DNA from: Candidatus Woesearchaeota archaeon
Lineage (GTDB): Archaea > Nanobdellota > Nanobdellia > Woesearchaeales > JACRKL01
Assembly: GCA_016219795.1 (NCBI GenBank)
Contig: JACRKK010000028.1
Span: 1 to 11,565, forward strand
Direction of reading: 5' to 3'
Length of the DNA: 11,565 bases
The translations under genes and the position numbers were made by a program. Below, in pieces: positions 5,681 to 11,565 of the stretch (position 1 is the first letter of the stretch; each line of letters begins with the position of its first letter). The notes beneath the pieces were generated by a model. That model worked only from the letters and a program-made list of their open reading frames with translations. It was not told the DNA's origin and did not search any database.

Positions 5681-5703
5681 GCCACAAGGCTGCAAGCAAT
5701 GTC

Positions 5704-6582
5704 ATGGTCCTTGAACACATTTTCCCAGAAGAGCTTCTTGAAAGAAAAGCTCTGTTCGCCTTTCTCCTTGGGGCCATCTATTCTGTGGTGGGCATTGGAC
5801 TGAGCCTGCTGTTGTTCCCCCAGGATCCCGCACTGGTGGCTGTTGCATTCACGTCCATCCTGATTCTTCCCTCATTATACGATCTCCTCACCATTGAAGA
5901 ACGCATTGAGGACCAAGAGTCAACCTTCAGTTTCTACAAACTCTTCAAAGACAATAAAGACATCACCAAAACCTATATTTTTCTGTTCCTTGGTATCCTT
6001 CTGACCTACTCATTTGCAGCGATGATGGTAGATACCTTTCAGGCAAACGCATTCTTCAAACAGCAGATTGATGTGGTACGCGGCCAGTTTGACAACGCCT
6101 CAGGCAGTGCTACTTTTGGAAGCACTGTTAAAGATTTGTTCTTCAACAATATACGGGTCTTGGTCTTCTGCTTTTTGCTGTCGCTCTTATCAGGCGACGG
6201 AGCACTCTTCTTGATTGTATGGAATGCATCGGTCTGGGGCACGGTCTTTGGAGCCATAGCCAAAGGTGCATCTTTGGGAAGCGGGGCCTTGAACCCCCTC
6301 CTGTTCTTTGGCATTGTCTTTATCATCATCTTCTGGCATATGGCACTGGAAGCACTTGCGTATATCCTGGCTGCCATTTCAGGCGGTGTTATTTCAAAGG
6401 ATGTGCTGCGCGAAAGAATTGGTTCTGATAAATTTACAGAGGTCATCTATTATAATCTTGTGCTCTTCGGCATCGCTGTAGCAACGCTTGCGCTTGCAGC
6501 AGTCGTTGAAAGTTTTGTGCTGCACAATGCCACGATCTACGCACAAATATATTCAACAGGCATCATCCCCTATATTTCATGA
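5704..6582 (+). CDS. SpoIIM / DUF95-family integral membrane protein
   Basis: This is 292 residues with about seven or eight hydrophobic segments (approximately 16-38, 42-60, 90-110, 150-170, 172-190, 200-218, 220-238, 250-272). The family signature is seen in the C-terminal half: Asn148-Asn149 at the start of a membrane segment (FFNNIRVLVF), Trp173-Asn174, and W211-H212-x3-E216 in the IFWHMALEALAY helix. SpoIIM is named for a Bacillus engulfment factor, but archaeal DUF95 members are widespread and their role is unresolved. The length is somewhat greater than the core domain because of the extra N-terminal pair of helices. It is leaderless by its promoter spacing, and the enolase gene begins 11 nt after its stop, suggesting one transcript. 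Confidence 0.78.
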   Translation: MVLEHIFPEELLERKALFAFLLGAIYSVVGIGLSLLLFPQDPALVAVAFTSILILPSLYDLLTIEERIEDQESTFSFYKLFKDNKDITKTYIFLFLGILLTYSFAAMMVDTFQANAFFKQQIDVVRGQFDNASGSATFGSTVKDLFFNNIRVLVFCFLLSLLSGDGALFLIVWNASVWGTVFGAIAKGASLGSGALNPLLFFGIVFIIIFWHMALEALAYILAAISGGVISKDVLRERIGSDKFTEVIYYNLVLFGIAVATLALAAVVESFVLHNATIYAQIYSTGIIPYIS

Positions 6583-6593
6583 GGTGAAACAAG

Positions 6594-7895
6594 ATGGTAA
6601 GCATCCAGAAGATCACTGCAAGAGAAATTTTAAGTTCCGGTTCCACACCTTCTATAGAAGTAAAGGTTGTTCTTGACGATGGGTCTATAGGCATTGCATC
6701 TGTCCCATTCGGTGCATCCGCAGGTATCCATGAAGCATTTGTGCTCTTTGATGGAGATAAAAAAAGATATGGTGGCAAAGGCATGCTCAAAGCAGTTACT
6801 CATGTCCATAAGATGATTGCACCCCTTCTTGTGGGCAAAGACCCCTTTGACCAAAAAGCTGTTGACACGATGATGATAACGCTTGATGGAACACCCAATA
6901 AGGAGCGTCTGGGTGCCAATGCGATTTTGGGTGTTTCCGTTGCCGTAGCAAGAGCAGCCGCATCATCTCTTCGCATGCCTCTCTACAGCTACATCAGAAA
7001 GACGCTGAAGCTGCGCATTCCCGGATATGTCCTTCCTGCACCTATGATGGTCTGTATAGAGGGTGGAAAACACGCAGATCAGTCCACAGATCTGCAAGAG
7101 TATATGATTGCATCCTTTGGTGCGCCTTCAGTTAAGGAAGCAGTCCGCAAAGGGATAGAATCTTACCTTGCACTGAAATCCGTGCTCAAATCACACGCTT
7201 ACGGTGTCAATGTGGGCAATGAGGGTGCGTTCGCTCCTGCAGGACTAAAAAGTAATGAAGAGCCGCTACAGTTGCTGATGGAAGCCATTACTAAGGCAGG
7301 CTATGTCCCTGGCAAGGATGCAGGTATCTCCATTGACCCGGCAATTTCTGAGGTTTTCCAGGAAGGCAGATATAGACTCCCCAAAGATAAAAAACAATTA
7401 GATTCTGCAGGGATGATTGACTATTTTGTAGCATGGGCGAAGAAATATCCTGCGATTATCTCTATGGAAGATTGTCTTCATCAGGACGACTGGGACTTTT
7501 GGCCTAAATTTACAAAGAGAATAGGGGATAGGGTGTTGGTTGTAGGAGATGATCTTACCGTCACTAACCCCAAACGTCTCCAGAAAGCCCTTGACACTAA
7601 ATCGATCAATGCCATTCTCATCAAGCTCAATCAGATAGGGACACTGACAGAAACCGTGGAGTGTTGCATGCTGGCACGAAAACACGGGTGCGTAACCATC
7701 ATTTCTCACCGGGGCGGTGGAGAGACAAACGACACCGCCATGATTGATTTGGCCGTTGCCGTGAACGCAAGTTTCGTCAAAGTGGGTCCAAGCAGAGGAG
7801 AGCGTGTGGAGAAATACAACCGTTTAATGGAAATTGAGGACGAACTTGAAAAAAAATGCAGTTTCATCGGCAAGGAGTTTAGATTGGTGCACTAA
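6594..7895 (+). CDS. eno: Enolase (phosphopyruvate hydratase), divergent
   Basis: This is 433 residues, the usual enolase length. Enolase interconverts 2-phosphoglycerate and phosphoenolpyruvate in glycolysis and gluconeogenesis. The catalytic and metal-binding set is present by alignment to the family: Ser42 (loop GAS), His160, Glu169, Glu210, metal ligands Asp248, Glu292 and Asp319, Lys344, His372, Arg373 and Lys396. Several normally invariant surroundings differ. The usual DSRGNPT near the N-terminus reads SSGSTPS (14-20), PSGASTG reads PFGASAG, GDEGG reads GNEGA, SHRSGETED reads SHRGGGETND with one inserted residue, and KTGAPxRSE reads KVGPSRGE with one residue fewer. It may be a working but fast-evolving enolase or a specialised paralogue. 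The start is supported by GAGGTGA (6581-6587), which overlaps the stop of the SpoIIM-like gene. Its stop lies 2 nt from that of the convergent gene. Confidence 0.88.
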   Translation: MVSIQKITAREILSSGSTPSIEVKVVLDDGSIGIASVPFGASAGIHEAFVLFDGDKKRYGGKGMLKAVTHVHKMIAPLLVGKDPFDQKAVDTMMITLDGTPNKERLGANAILGVSVAVARAAASSLRMPLYSYIRKTLKLRIPGYVLPAPMMVCIEGGKHADQSTDLQEYMIASFGAPSVKEAVRKGIESYLALKSVLKSHAYGVNVGNEGAFAPAGLKSNEEPLQLLMEAITKAGYVPGKDAGISIDPAISEVFQEGRYRLPKDKKQLDSAGMIDYFVAWAKKYPAIISMEDCLHQDDWDFWPKFTKRIGDRVLVVGDDLTVTNPKRLQKALDTKSINAILIKLNQIGTLTETVECCMLARKHGCVTIISHRGGGETNDTAMIDLAVAVNASFVKVGPSRGERVEKYNRLMEIEDELEKKCSFIGKEFRLVH

Positions 7896-7897
7896 AA

Positions 7898-8395
7898 CTA
7901 CATCCATCCTCTTCTTCCGCCACCCACCTCACCTAGTGCTACGCGCTCAAGGTTTGCAAGCCTCTGGTTGATGCTTTCCATGCTTGCGCGAAGAGATTCT
8001 AATTTAGAAGAGATTATCTCCAGGTTTTTGGTCATGATTATCTGTTCATGTGAAGTGCTAAAGCCCTGGCCATAAGACTGCGGCTCTGGTGGTGCCTGCT
8101 GCATCATGTAGGGGCTGTTAGGAGGCAACTGGCTTGGTTTAAACCCTTGCGGAAAATTAGGAGCCATGGTCGGTGGAGGTGAGGACGGCTGCTGCTCCCC
8201 AAAACCGGCAAAATTGTTTCTTCCCTGCTCAGTACCCATAGAAGGTCCGATATCCATGCTTTTGTCCGCAAAAGGATCCTTCTGGCCGGAGGCGAACAGA
8301 TCATCATCTTTCATATTGATATCTTTACCAATCTCTTTTTCAAAATCAAATCCATCATCTTTTTTCCAGAACTTTAATTTATTGAGAACTCCCAC
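7898..8395 (-). CDS. Low-complexity protein with C-terminal coiled coil, unknown function
   Basis: This is 165 residues with a GTG start. The N-terminus MGVLNKLKFWKKDDGFDF is short, basic and aromatic, as in a membrane-associating helix. Residues about 40-115 are rich in Pro, Gln, Ser and Met and look disordered (QQPSSPPPTMAP). Residues about 118-155 form a heptad-patterned helix (IISSKLESLRASMESINQRLANLE), and the tail is Gly/Arg-rich. I do not recognise the family. The start is decided by a strong Shine-Dalgarno (AAGGAGGTG on the minus strand, 8411-8403) inside the end of the preceding gene, and the two genes are 4 nt apart. The partner gene encodes a two-TM protein, so a complex at the membrane is possible, but only by inference. 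Confidence 0.72.
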   Translation of the reverse strand: MGVLNKLKFWKKDDGFDFEKEIGKDINMKDDDLFASGQKDPFADKSMDIGPSMGTEQGRNNFAGFGEQQPSSPPPTMAPNFPQGFKPSQLPPNSPYMMQQAPPEPQSYGQGFSTSHEQIIMTKNLEIISSKLESLRASMESINQRLANLERVALGEVGGGRRGWM

Positions 8396-8399
8396 TAAC

Positions 8400-9155
8400 C
8401 TACACCTCCTTTTTTGCTTCAGTTGCGGAGAAAATATCCTCCATCCATGATGCAGGAATACGTTGCATAGATTTAAAGCTTATTGTTTCCGGCAATATGC
8501 GGACATTGCCCGCCCTGTAGGCATTGAGGAGAAGAACCAACGAGGAACTATTTTCCTGGCGTGCCATCAGCTGCTTTGAGAAGAGCGCAGCGCGTAAATG
8601 ATAAACAGTCGGGAAATTCTTGAGAATACTCTGTGCAGTCTTTTCTTTGTCATAGCCCGGATGCTTTACAAGGATGTTCTGCACCAGAGGCTCAGGATAG
8701 ACGTCTGCCAGCGCCTTATCGGTCATCAGCGCGTTTGCTAAAGACGCAGAGAGGGTAATTCCCTGCAAGTCCATTGCTTCTTGGACAGCAAAGGCACTGT
8801 AGTCAAAGACAATGATTTTATACCAGTCACCCGTAAAATTGTTGTCTGCAAGCATGCGCTGATAATTTTGGATTTCTTCCTGCGTGCTTACCGCAGGAGT
8901 GCCGCCAAGTCCCTGCATGACAAAGGCAGTAAGCACTTCTCCATTATTGTCCACTACAAAGAGGTTCTCTTGAGTGGGGAATTCCTGGCTGAACTGATAG
9001 GCGTCATAGGCAACAAAAGCGCAGATCAGAAGCAGCACAAACAGGACGATACTCAACGCTGCAAAAAACCAGCGGATGATGTGGGAGATAACAATGGTAA
9101 GGATGAGTACAATAACCAAAAGCAGAACACCGCTAATCAGGAGTGTCTTGAGCAT
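8400..9155 (-). CDS. Two-TM-helix membrane protein with an exported or cytoplasmic domain, unknown function
   Basis: This is 251 residues. Two hydrophobic helices sit at about 4-26 and 30-51, separated by HIIRW, so the chain would form an N-terminal hairpin. A soluble domain of about 200 residues follows. It begins with a beta-rich part (NLFVVDNNGEVLTAFVMQG), continues through WYKIIVFDYSAF, and ends in a helical part with Leu- and Ala-rich segments. There are no recognisable catalytic motifs and I cannot name the family. The start at ATG 9155 is supported by a TTTTTATA box on the minus strand with its 5' edge 30 nt upstream. The gene is in an operon with the coiled-coil gene and divergent from a small winged-helix gene whose product could regulate it. 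Confidence 0.75.
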   Translation of the reverse strand: MLKTLLISGVLLLVIVLILTIVISHIIRWFFAALSIVLFVLLLICAFVAYDAYQFSQEFPTQENLFVVDNNGEVLTAFVMQGLGGTPAVSTQEEIQNYQRMLADNNFTGDWYKIIVFDYSAFAVQEAMDLQGITLSASLANALMTDKALADVYPEPLVQNILVKHPGYDKEKTAQSILKNFPTVYHLRAALFSKQLMARQENSSSLVLLLNAYRAGNVRILPETISFKSMQRIPASWMEDIFSATEAKKEV

Positions 9156-9177
9156 GTCTTTACCAAAGACACAATCC

Positions 9178-9185
9178 TATAAAAA
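9178..9185 (-). promoter_or_regulatory. TATA box of the two-TM membrane protein operon
   Basis: On the minus strand TTTTTATA begins at 9185, 30 nt before the ATG at 9155, which predicts a leaderless message. Confidence 0.55.
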
Positions 9186-9222
9186 GGTTTGGTTTCGTTT
9201 TTGCTATTGTACAATGCAAACA

Positions 9223-9230
9223 CTTAAATA
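9223..9230 (+). promoter_or_regulatory. TATA box of the small winged-helix gene
   Basis: CTTAAATA predicts transcription from about 9253, leaving a leader of about 20 nt with the Shine-Dalgarno GGGGGTG (9260-9266) 6 nt before ATG 9273. This is the short-leader arrangement seen at lsm. Confidence 0.5.
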
Positions 9231-9272
9231 GTACATCCTCTCTAAAATAGTAAAATAAAGGGGGTGTAGAGT

Positions 9273-9476
9273 ATGTCACAAGAGGAAGTTCTCGAGTTTC
9301 TGAAGAGCAGAAAAAATCAATGGTTCACTGCTAATGAAATGAGTGAAGGATTGGATTTAAGTCTTATTTCTGTGCGCATGGCACTCAAGCTGCTGAAGCA
9401 GAATAGGGATGTTGCTTTCCAACGCAGCACCAAACGCGGCAACCCCTATGAGTACTGCTTTGAGAAGAAGAAGTAG
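9273..9476 (+). CDS. Small winged-helix DNA-binding protein
   Basis: This is 67 residues, essentially one winged helix-turn-helix. Helix 1 is EEVLEFLKSR, helix 2 NQWFTANEMSEGLDLS, and recognition helix 3 LISVRMALKLLKQNRDV. The wing is VAFQRSTKRGNPYEYCFE. Single-domain winged helices of this size are common archaeal regulators. There is no sensing domain, so it probably acts as a dimer or with a partner protein. It is divergent from the two-TM protein gene and convergent with the AlbA_2-type regulator. A G-rich ribosome-binding site supports the start. Confidence 0.75.
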   Translation: MSQEEVLEFLKSRKNQWFTANEMSEGLDLSLISVRMALKLLKQNRDVAFQRSTKRGNPYEYCFEKKK

Positions 9477-9497
9477 ATAAAATAAGGGAATGGGTGT

Positions 9498-9695
9498 TCA
9501 TTGATTTACTTCCCAGTGTCCTCCTTTTGCCCCACCTACTCTTTTTAAAAACCCCTTCTTCTTCAAAACCTCAATATTATATTCTACGGTCTTTTTACTT
9601 AATTTTCCATTTTCGACCATATCAGCTTTACTTATAGAGGGATCTTCTTGTATCAGCCCCATTATTTTCTGCTCATTTTCCGATAGTTTTTCTAC
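9498..9695 (-). pseudogene. Out-of-frame C-terminal winged helix of the AlbA_2-type regulator
   Basis: Just past the TAG that ends the AlbA_2-type protein, the -1 frame is open for 65 codons to TGA (9498-9500). It encodes a typical winged helix: EKLSENEQKIMGLIQEDP, then SKADMVENGKLSKKTVEYNIEVL, then KKKGFLKRVGGAKGGHWEVN. This is the domain normally found at the end of this family. No ribosome-binding site precedes its first internal ATG (residue 12), so it is probably a severed domain and not a separate gene. An 11-bp tandem duplication at the junction explains the frame change. Confidence 0.75.
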
Positions 9696-9710
9696 CCCCT
9701 TTCTACCCCC
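9689..9710. repeat. 11-bp perfect tandem duplication at a frame junction
   Basis: On the plus strand TTTCTACCCCC occurs twice in direct succession (9689-9699 and 9700-9710), followed by TT. Eleven is not a multiple of three. Removing one copy joins the AlbA_2-type frame directly to the downstream winged-helix frame without a stop. Confidence 0.85.
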
Positions 9711-10789
9711 TTCCGCTTAAATGTGGTGATAAATATTCCCGCAATGACTTTAAAGTCGGCAGTTGGTTCATTAGACAAAATGAGTTTAATGCCGCGTCCC
9801 CACTTTTCCGCAAAATGGACACGATGAAACATATCCGCAATAAGCTCGTTTCTTCGTCTCGAAACTTCTTCTTCCTTGATTTTCTCAATAGTTAGACCAC
9901 CGTACAAACCACCGGGACTTCTTATCTCCAGCCTATTTTTAAAAATAGCAATATTTGCAGAATCATATTCGTGGTAATCGCGGTGGGAAAATGCATTGAT
10001 TATTGCTTCTCGGAATGCTTCTTTATCTATCTCAGGAACATCAACTCGGCGAAGCCCTTCCAACCTCATCCCCATATGGATGTTCTCCAAAATGTACCTT
10101 TCAGCTTTTTCGATTAATGTAAACACGTTTCCTACAAAATCCTGCAGATCAATAGTGGTTGCAGTGGTTTCTCCAAAGACAGCACAGCGTAATTTGGCAT
10201 TGGGAAAGAAATCTTCAGGGTGTTTACCAAAAAAGAGAACAGCAGCGTTCAATAACTTCCCTTCTTTCATTAATCCTAACTTTTCCAATGAACTTTTGAC
10301 AGCATTATATTTTAAACCTGCTGCTTCAACAAACTTTTTTACTTTTTCCTCATCAATGTCTTTCAACCTCGCCTTAACACCAATTTCAACATCCCAGCGA
10401 AATTTGTCCCTGTTTTTTCTTACGATGATATGTTCAAGCTCCTGCGGGCTAATTTTCTTATCTTCATCTCCAACACGAACATAAGCGCGACCAAACGCAT
10501 AATACGGAATGTGCTCTCCCACAAATTCAACATGAACACATTTCTTTTCCTTCAGGATGATCTCATTAATCTTAGGAAATATTCTTGGCTCGATATTATC
10601 GGATGTTGTTTTGGAAATTTCTCGGATAGTGTTTTCTGTGATAGTCTGGCCAACAACCTCACCATTGTTTTTAATGCCAAAATAGAGTTCGCCTTTTCCA
10701 TGTTTGTTAAGCATGGAAGCTATAGAGATTATTGCTTCTTTTAGTTCTGACGTGGATTTCTTGAGTTCCAATGTCTCTGATTCTTTCAT
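9692..10789 (-). CDS. AlbA_2 / GHKL-ATPase-type transcriptional regulator (COG2865-like), truncated by frameshift
   Basis: This is 365 residues. Residues 1-120 are the AlbA_2 (Schlafen-like AAA_4) domain: ETLELKKS at the start, a glycine region KHGKGELYFGIKNNGEVVG, and YVRVGDEDKKISPQE. Residues about 250-345 carry GHKL-ATPase-like motifs: EAIINAFSHRDY (Glu261, Asn265, His269-Asp271), RSPGG (300-304) and KWGRGIK (339-345). Such proteins are usually annotated as HTH-containing putative transcriptional regulators and end with a winged helix. Here the protein stops after FKRKGVERG and the winged helix continues in another frame (9498-9695). It may be a pseudogene, a phase-variable switch or an assembly error. 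A TATA-like CTTAAATAT lies on the minus strand at 10818-10826, giving a very short leader. Confidence 0.82.
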   Translation of the reverse strand: MKESETLELKKSTSELKEAIISIASMLNKHGKGELYFGIKNNGEVVGQTITENTIREISKTTSDNIEPRIFPKINEIILKEKKCVHVEFVGEHIPYYAFGRAYVRVGDEDKKISPQELEHIIVRKNRDKFRWDVEIGVKARLKDIDEEKVKKFVEAAGLKYNAVKSSLEKLGLMKEGKLLNAAVLFFGKHPEDFFPNAKLRCAVFGETTATTIDLQDFVGNVFTLIEKAERYILENIHMGMRLEGLRRVDVPEIDKEAFREAIINAFSHRDYHEYDSANIAIFKNRLEIRSPGGLYGGLTIEKIKEEEVSRRRNELIADMFHRVHFAEKWGRGIKLILSNEPTADFKVIAGIFITTFKRKGVERG

Positions 10790-10896
10790 AATTTTCTGTA
10801 AGAAAAGGTTATTACTTCTTAAATATTTGTAAATACTTTAGAGGAATTTCCGACGAGAACGAAAGATTTCCGGATCACAGAAAATAAGTGCGGAAA

Positions 10897-10907
10897 AGTA
10901 TAAATAG
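10897..10907 (+). promoter_or_regulatory. TATA box and leader of the lipoprotein gene
   Basis: AGTATAAATAG predicts a transcript from about 10928. The leader would carry GGGGTGG (10930-10936), 5 nt before ATG 10942. Together with the minus-strand promoter at 10818-10826 it makes this a divergent promoter region. Confidence 0.55.
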
Positions 10908-10941
10908 GGGTGAATGAATTGAGCAGGTTGGGGTGGTAGAT

Positions 10942-11454
10942 ATGAGAAAAATTGTCGCAGTATCTAGTTTACTGATTCTGGGAGTGATATTGTTATTGTC
11001 AGGATGTGCCAAGTCTCCAGAGACACCACCGTCTCCCAACGGCACAGAACAGCCTCCGGTGTCTTCTGACTTTACTTCTGTGGTCATTAAAATCAATGGC
11101 ACCATCACCGAAGAAACGCTGGCTGCGCTCAAAGAGCAGGGTGTTACGATTGACAGCGTAGAGCAAGGCGGTGTGTATGGTAATGTCGTTTTTGGCACGG
11201 TGAACAAGAGCGACGTAGGAGCTTTGAATCAGACGGGTGTAGTGGAGGAAGGTGTTTCTGAGCGCGATTATAAAACAGAGGTGCTGACGGATGTGGCGGT
11301 GGGGTCGGGAGTGGGGTTTCAGAGGGGGTCGAGGGATTTGGGATTTTTAGTGGATGGACAAATAGTTATGGATGAGCAAAGACGGGCGGAAGGCAAAGGA
11401 CCGGGTCCAAAGATTTATGATTCGTTAGGTAGTGTCTTACTAAAGATACTTTAA
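10942..11454 (+). CDS. Putative lipoprotein with an I9-inhibitor/propeptide-like domain
   Basis: This is 170 residues from ATG 10942, chosen over GTG 10933 because of the G-rich Shine-Dalgarno. The N-terminus has a hydrophobic stretch ending in a lipobox (L19-S20-G21-C22), so Cys22 would be lipidated and the protein anchored outside the membrane. A Pro/Ser-rich linker follows (25-42). Residues about 44-112 (SVVIKINGTITEETLAALKEQGVTI ... NVVFGTVNKSDVGALNQTGVVEEG) resemble the small ferredoxin-like domain of subtilisin propeptides or I9 inhibitors. From about residue 118 the character changes to Gly-rich low complexity encoded by very G-rich DNA, with no recognisable domain. It might be a free-standing protease inhibitor, or the remnant of a longer protease whose catalytic part is lost. 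Confidence 0.7.
   Translation: MRKIVAVSSLLILGVILLLSGCAKSPETPPSPNGTEQPPVSSDFTSVVIKINGTITEETLAALKEQGVTIDSVEQGGVYGNVVFGTVNKSDVGALNQTGVVEEGVSERDYKTEVLTDVAVGSGVGFQRGSRDLGFLVDGQIVMDEQRRAEGKGPGPKIYDSLGSVLLKIL
11301..11328 (+). other. Potential G-quadruplex sequence inside the lipoprotein gene
   Basis: Four G-runs GGGG (11301-11304), GGG (11307-11309), GGGG (11313-11316) and GGGGG (11324-11328) are separated by loops of 2, 3 and 7 nt, and two more GGG runs follow (11333-11335, 11340-11342). This satisfies the usual G3+N1-7 pattern on the coding strand. Confidence 0.55.
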
Positions 11455-11565
11455 TTTTGTATGAAGAAAATTTCCCCATGTCCAGACTTTGGTTGCTTGT
11501 CCTTCGATTATTGCTGGTGTCAGTTTTTCGTTGATAGGTTTCATGAAATTCCAGTAGAATTGGAA
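11440..11565 (-). CDS. 3' end of an unidentified gene, cut by the window edge
   Basis: Reading in from the window end on the minus strand, 41 codons are open to a TAG at 11440-11442. The peptide includes FMKPINEKLTPAIIEG, then KVWTWGNFLHTKLKYL at the end, with balanced protein-like composition. The frame's stop overlaps the last 15 bp of the convergent lipoprotein gene. The family is not recognisable from this fragment. Confidence 0.45.
   Translation of the reverse strand, partial: FQFYWNFMKPINEKLTPAIIEGQATKVWTWGNFLHTKLKYL

Larger units (their letters stand above)
5505..5703 (+). other. Intergenic spacer between rpl37e and the SpoIIM-like gene
   Basis: This 199-base spacer contains no convincing gene. 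Its content is two consecutive long hairpins (annotated separately) and the promoter of the following gene. Short frames beginning at the ATGs here are all under 16 codons. Confidence 0.6.

Noticed and set aside
9996..10484. 162-codon plus-strand frame opposite the AlbA_2-type gene
   Set aside because: Ser/Asn/Phe-rich antisense shadow of a recognisable protein.
11461..11565. Plus-strand frame starting at ATG 11461 and open to the window edge
   Set aside because: No ribosome-binding site, Cys/Trp/Phe-heavy composition, and the opposite strand gives a more protein-like frame.

Overview
The window looks archaeal. It carries an Lsm (Sm-like) protein next to ribosomal protein L37e, a class III (pilin-type) signal peptide, two TrmB-family regulators, and AT-rich TATA boxes about 30 nt upstream of start codons, many of them leaderless. 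Short intergenic gaps and many small membrane proteins would suit a DPANN-type lineage such as Woesearchaeota, but that placement is an inference. I see no tRNA, rRNA, CRISPR array or insertion sequence.

Layout: bases 1-213 hold a nested inverted-repeat element and a promoter. Next comes a ~490-residue protein resembling the DUF2156/LPG-synthase C-terminal (GNAT-fold) family (+), whose start region appears frame-broken at a G5 run. It converges on a TrmB-family regulator (-). A divergent promoter region separates this regulator from an unrecognised 47-codon gene (+). A 340-base gap with a perfect 10-bp hairpin follows, then a second TrmB paralogue (+), a class III signal peptide pilin-like protein and a translationally overlapping one-pass membrane protein. 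After these come lsm and rpl37e, a double-hairpin spacer, a SpoIIM/DUF95 membrane protein and a divergent enolase. Two minus-strand genes (a two-TM protein and a GTG-started coiled-coil protein) converge on the enolase gene. A small winged-helix gene (+) faces an AlbA_2/GHKL-type regulator (-) whose C-terminal winged helix has been knocked out of frame at an 11-bp tandem duplication. The window ends with a lipoprotein gene (+) containing a G-quadruplex-like stretch and the 3' end of an unidentified minus-strand gene.

How the genes fit together: lsm-rpl37e is a recurrent archaeal pair in RNA metabolism and translation. The pilin-like gene and its overlapping membrane partner look like a two-gene surface unit directly downstream of a TrmB gene. 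spoIIM-eno is tightly spaced and probably co-transcribed. Two start classes can be read here: leaderless genes (TATA 5' edge 30-31 nt before the start codon) and short-leader genes (about 15-20 nt, with a G-rich Shine-Dalgarno such as GGGGGTG). This grammar settles several start choices and exposes two probable frame breaks.
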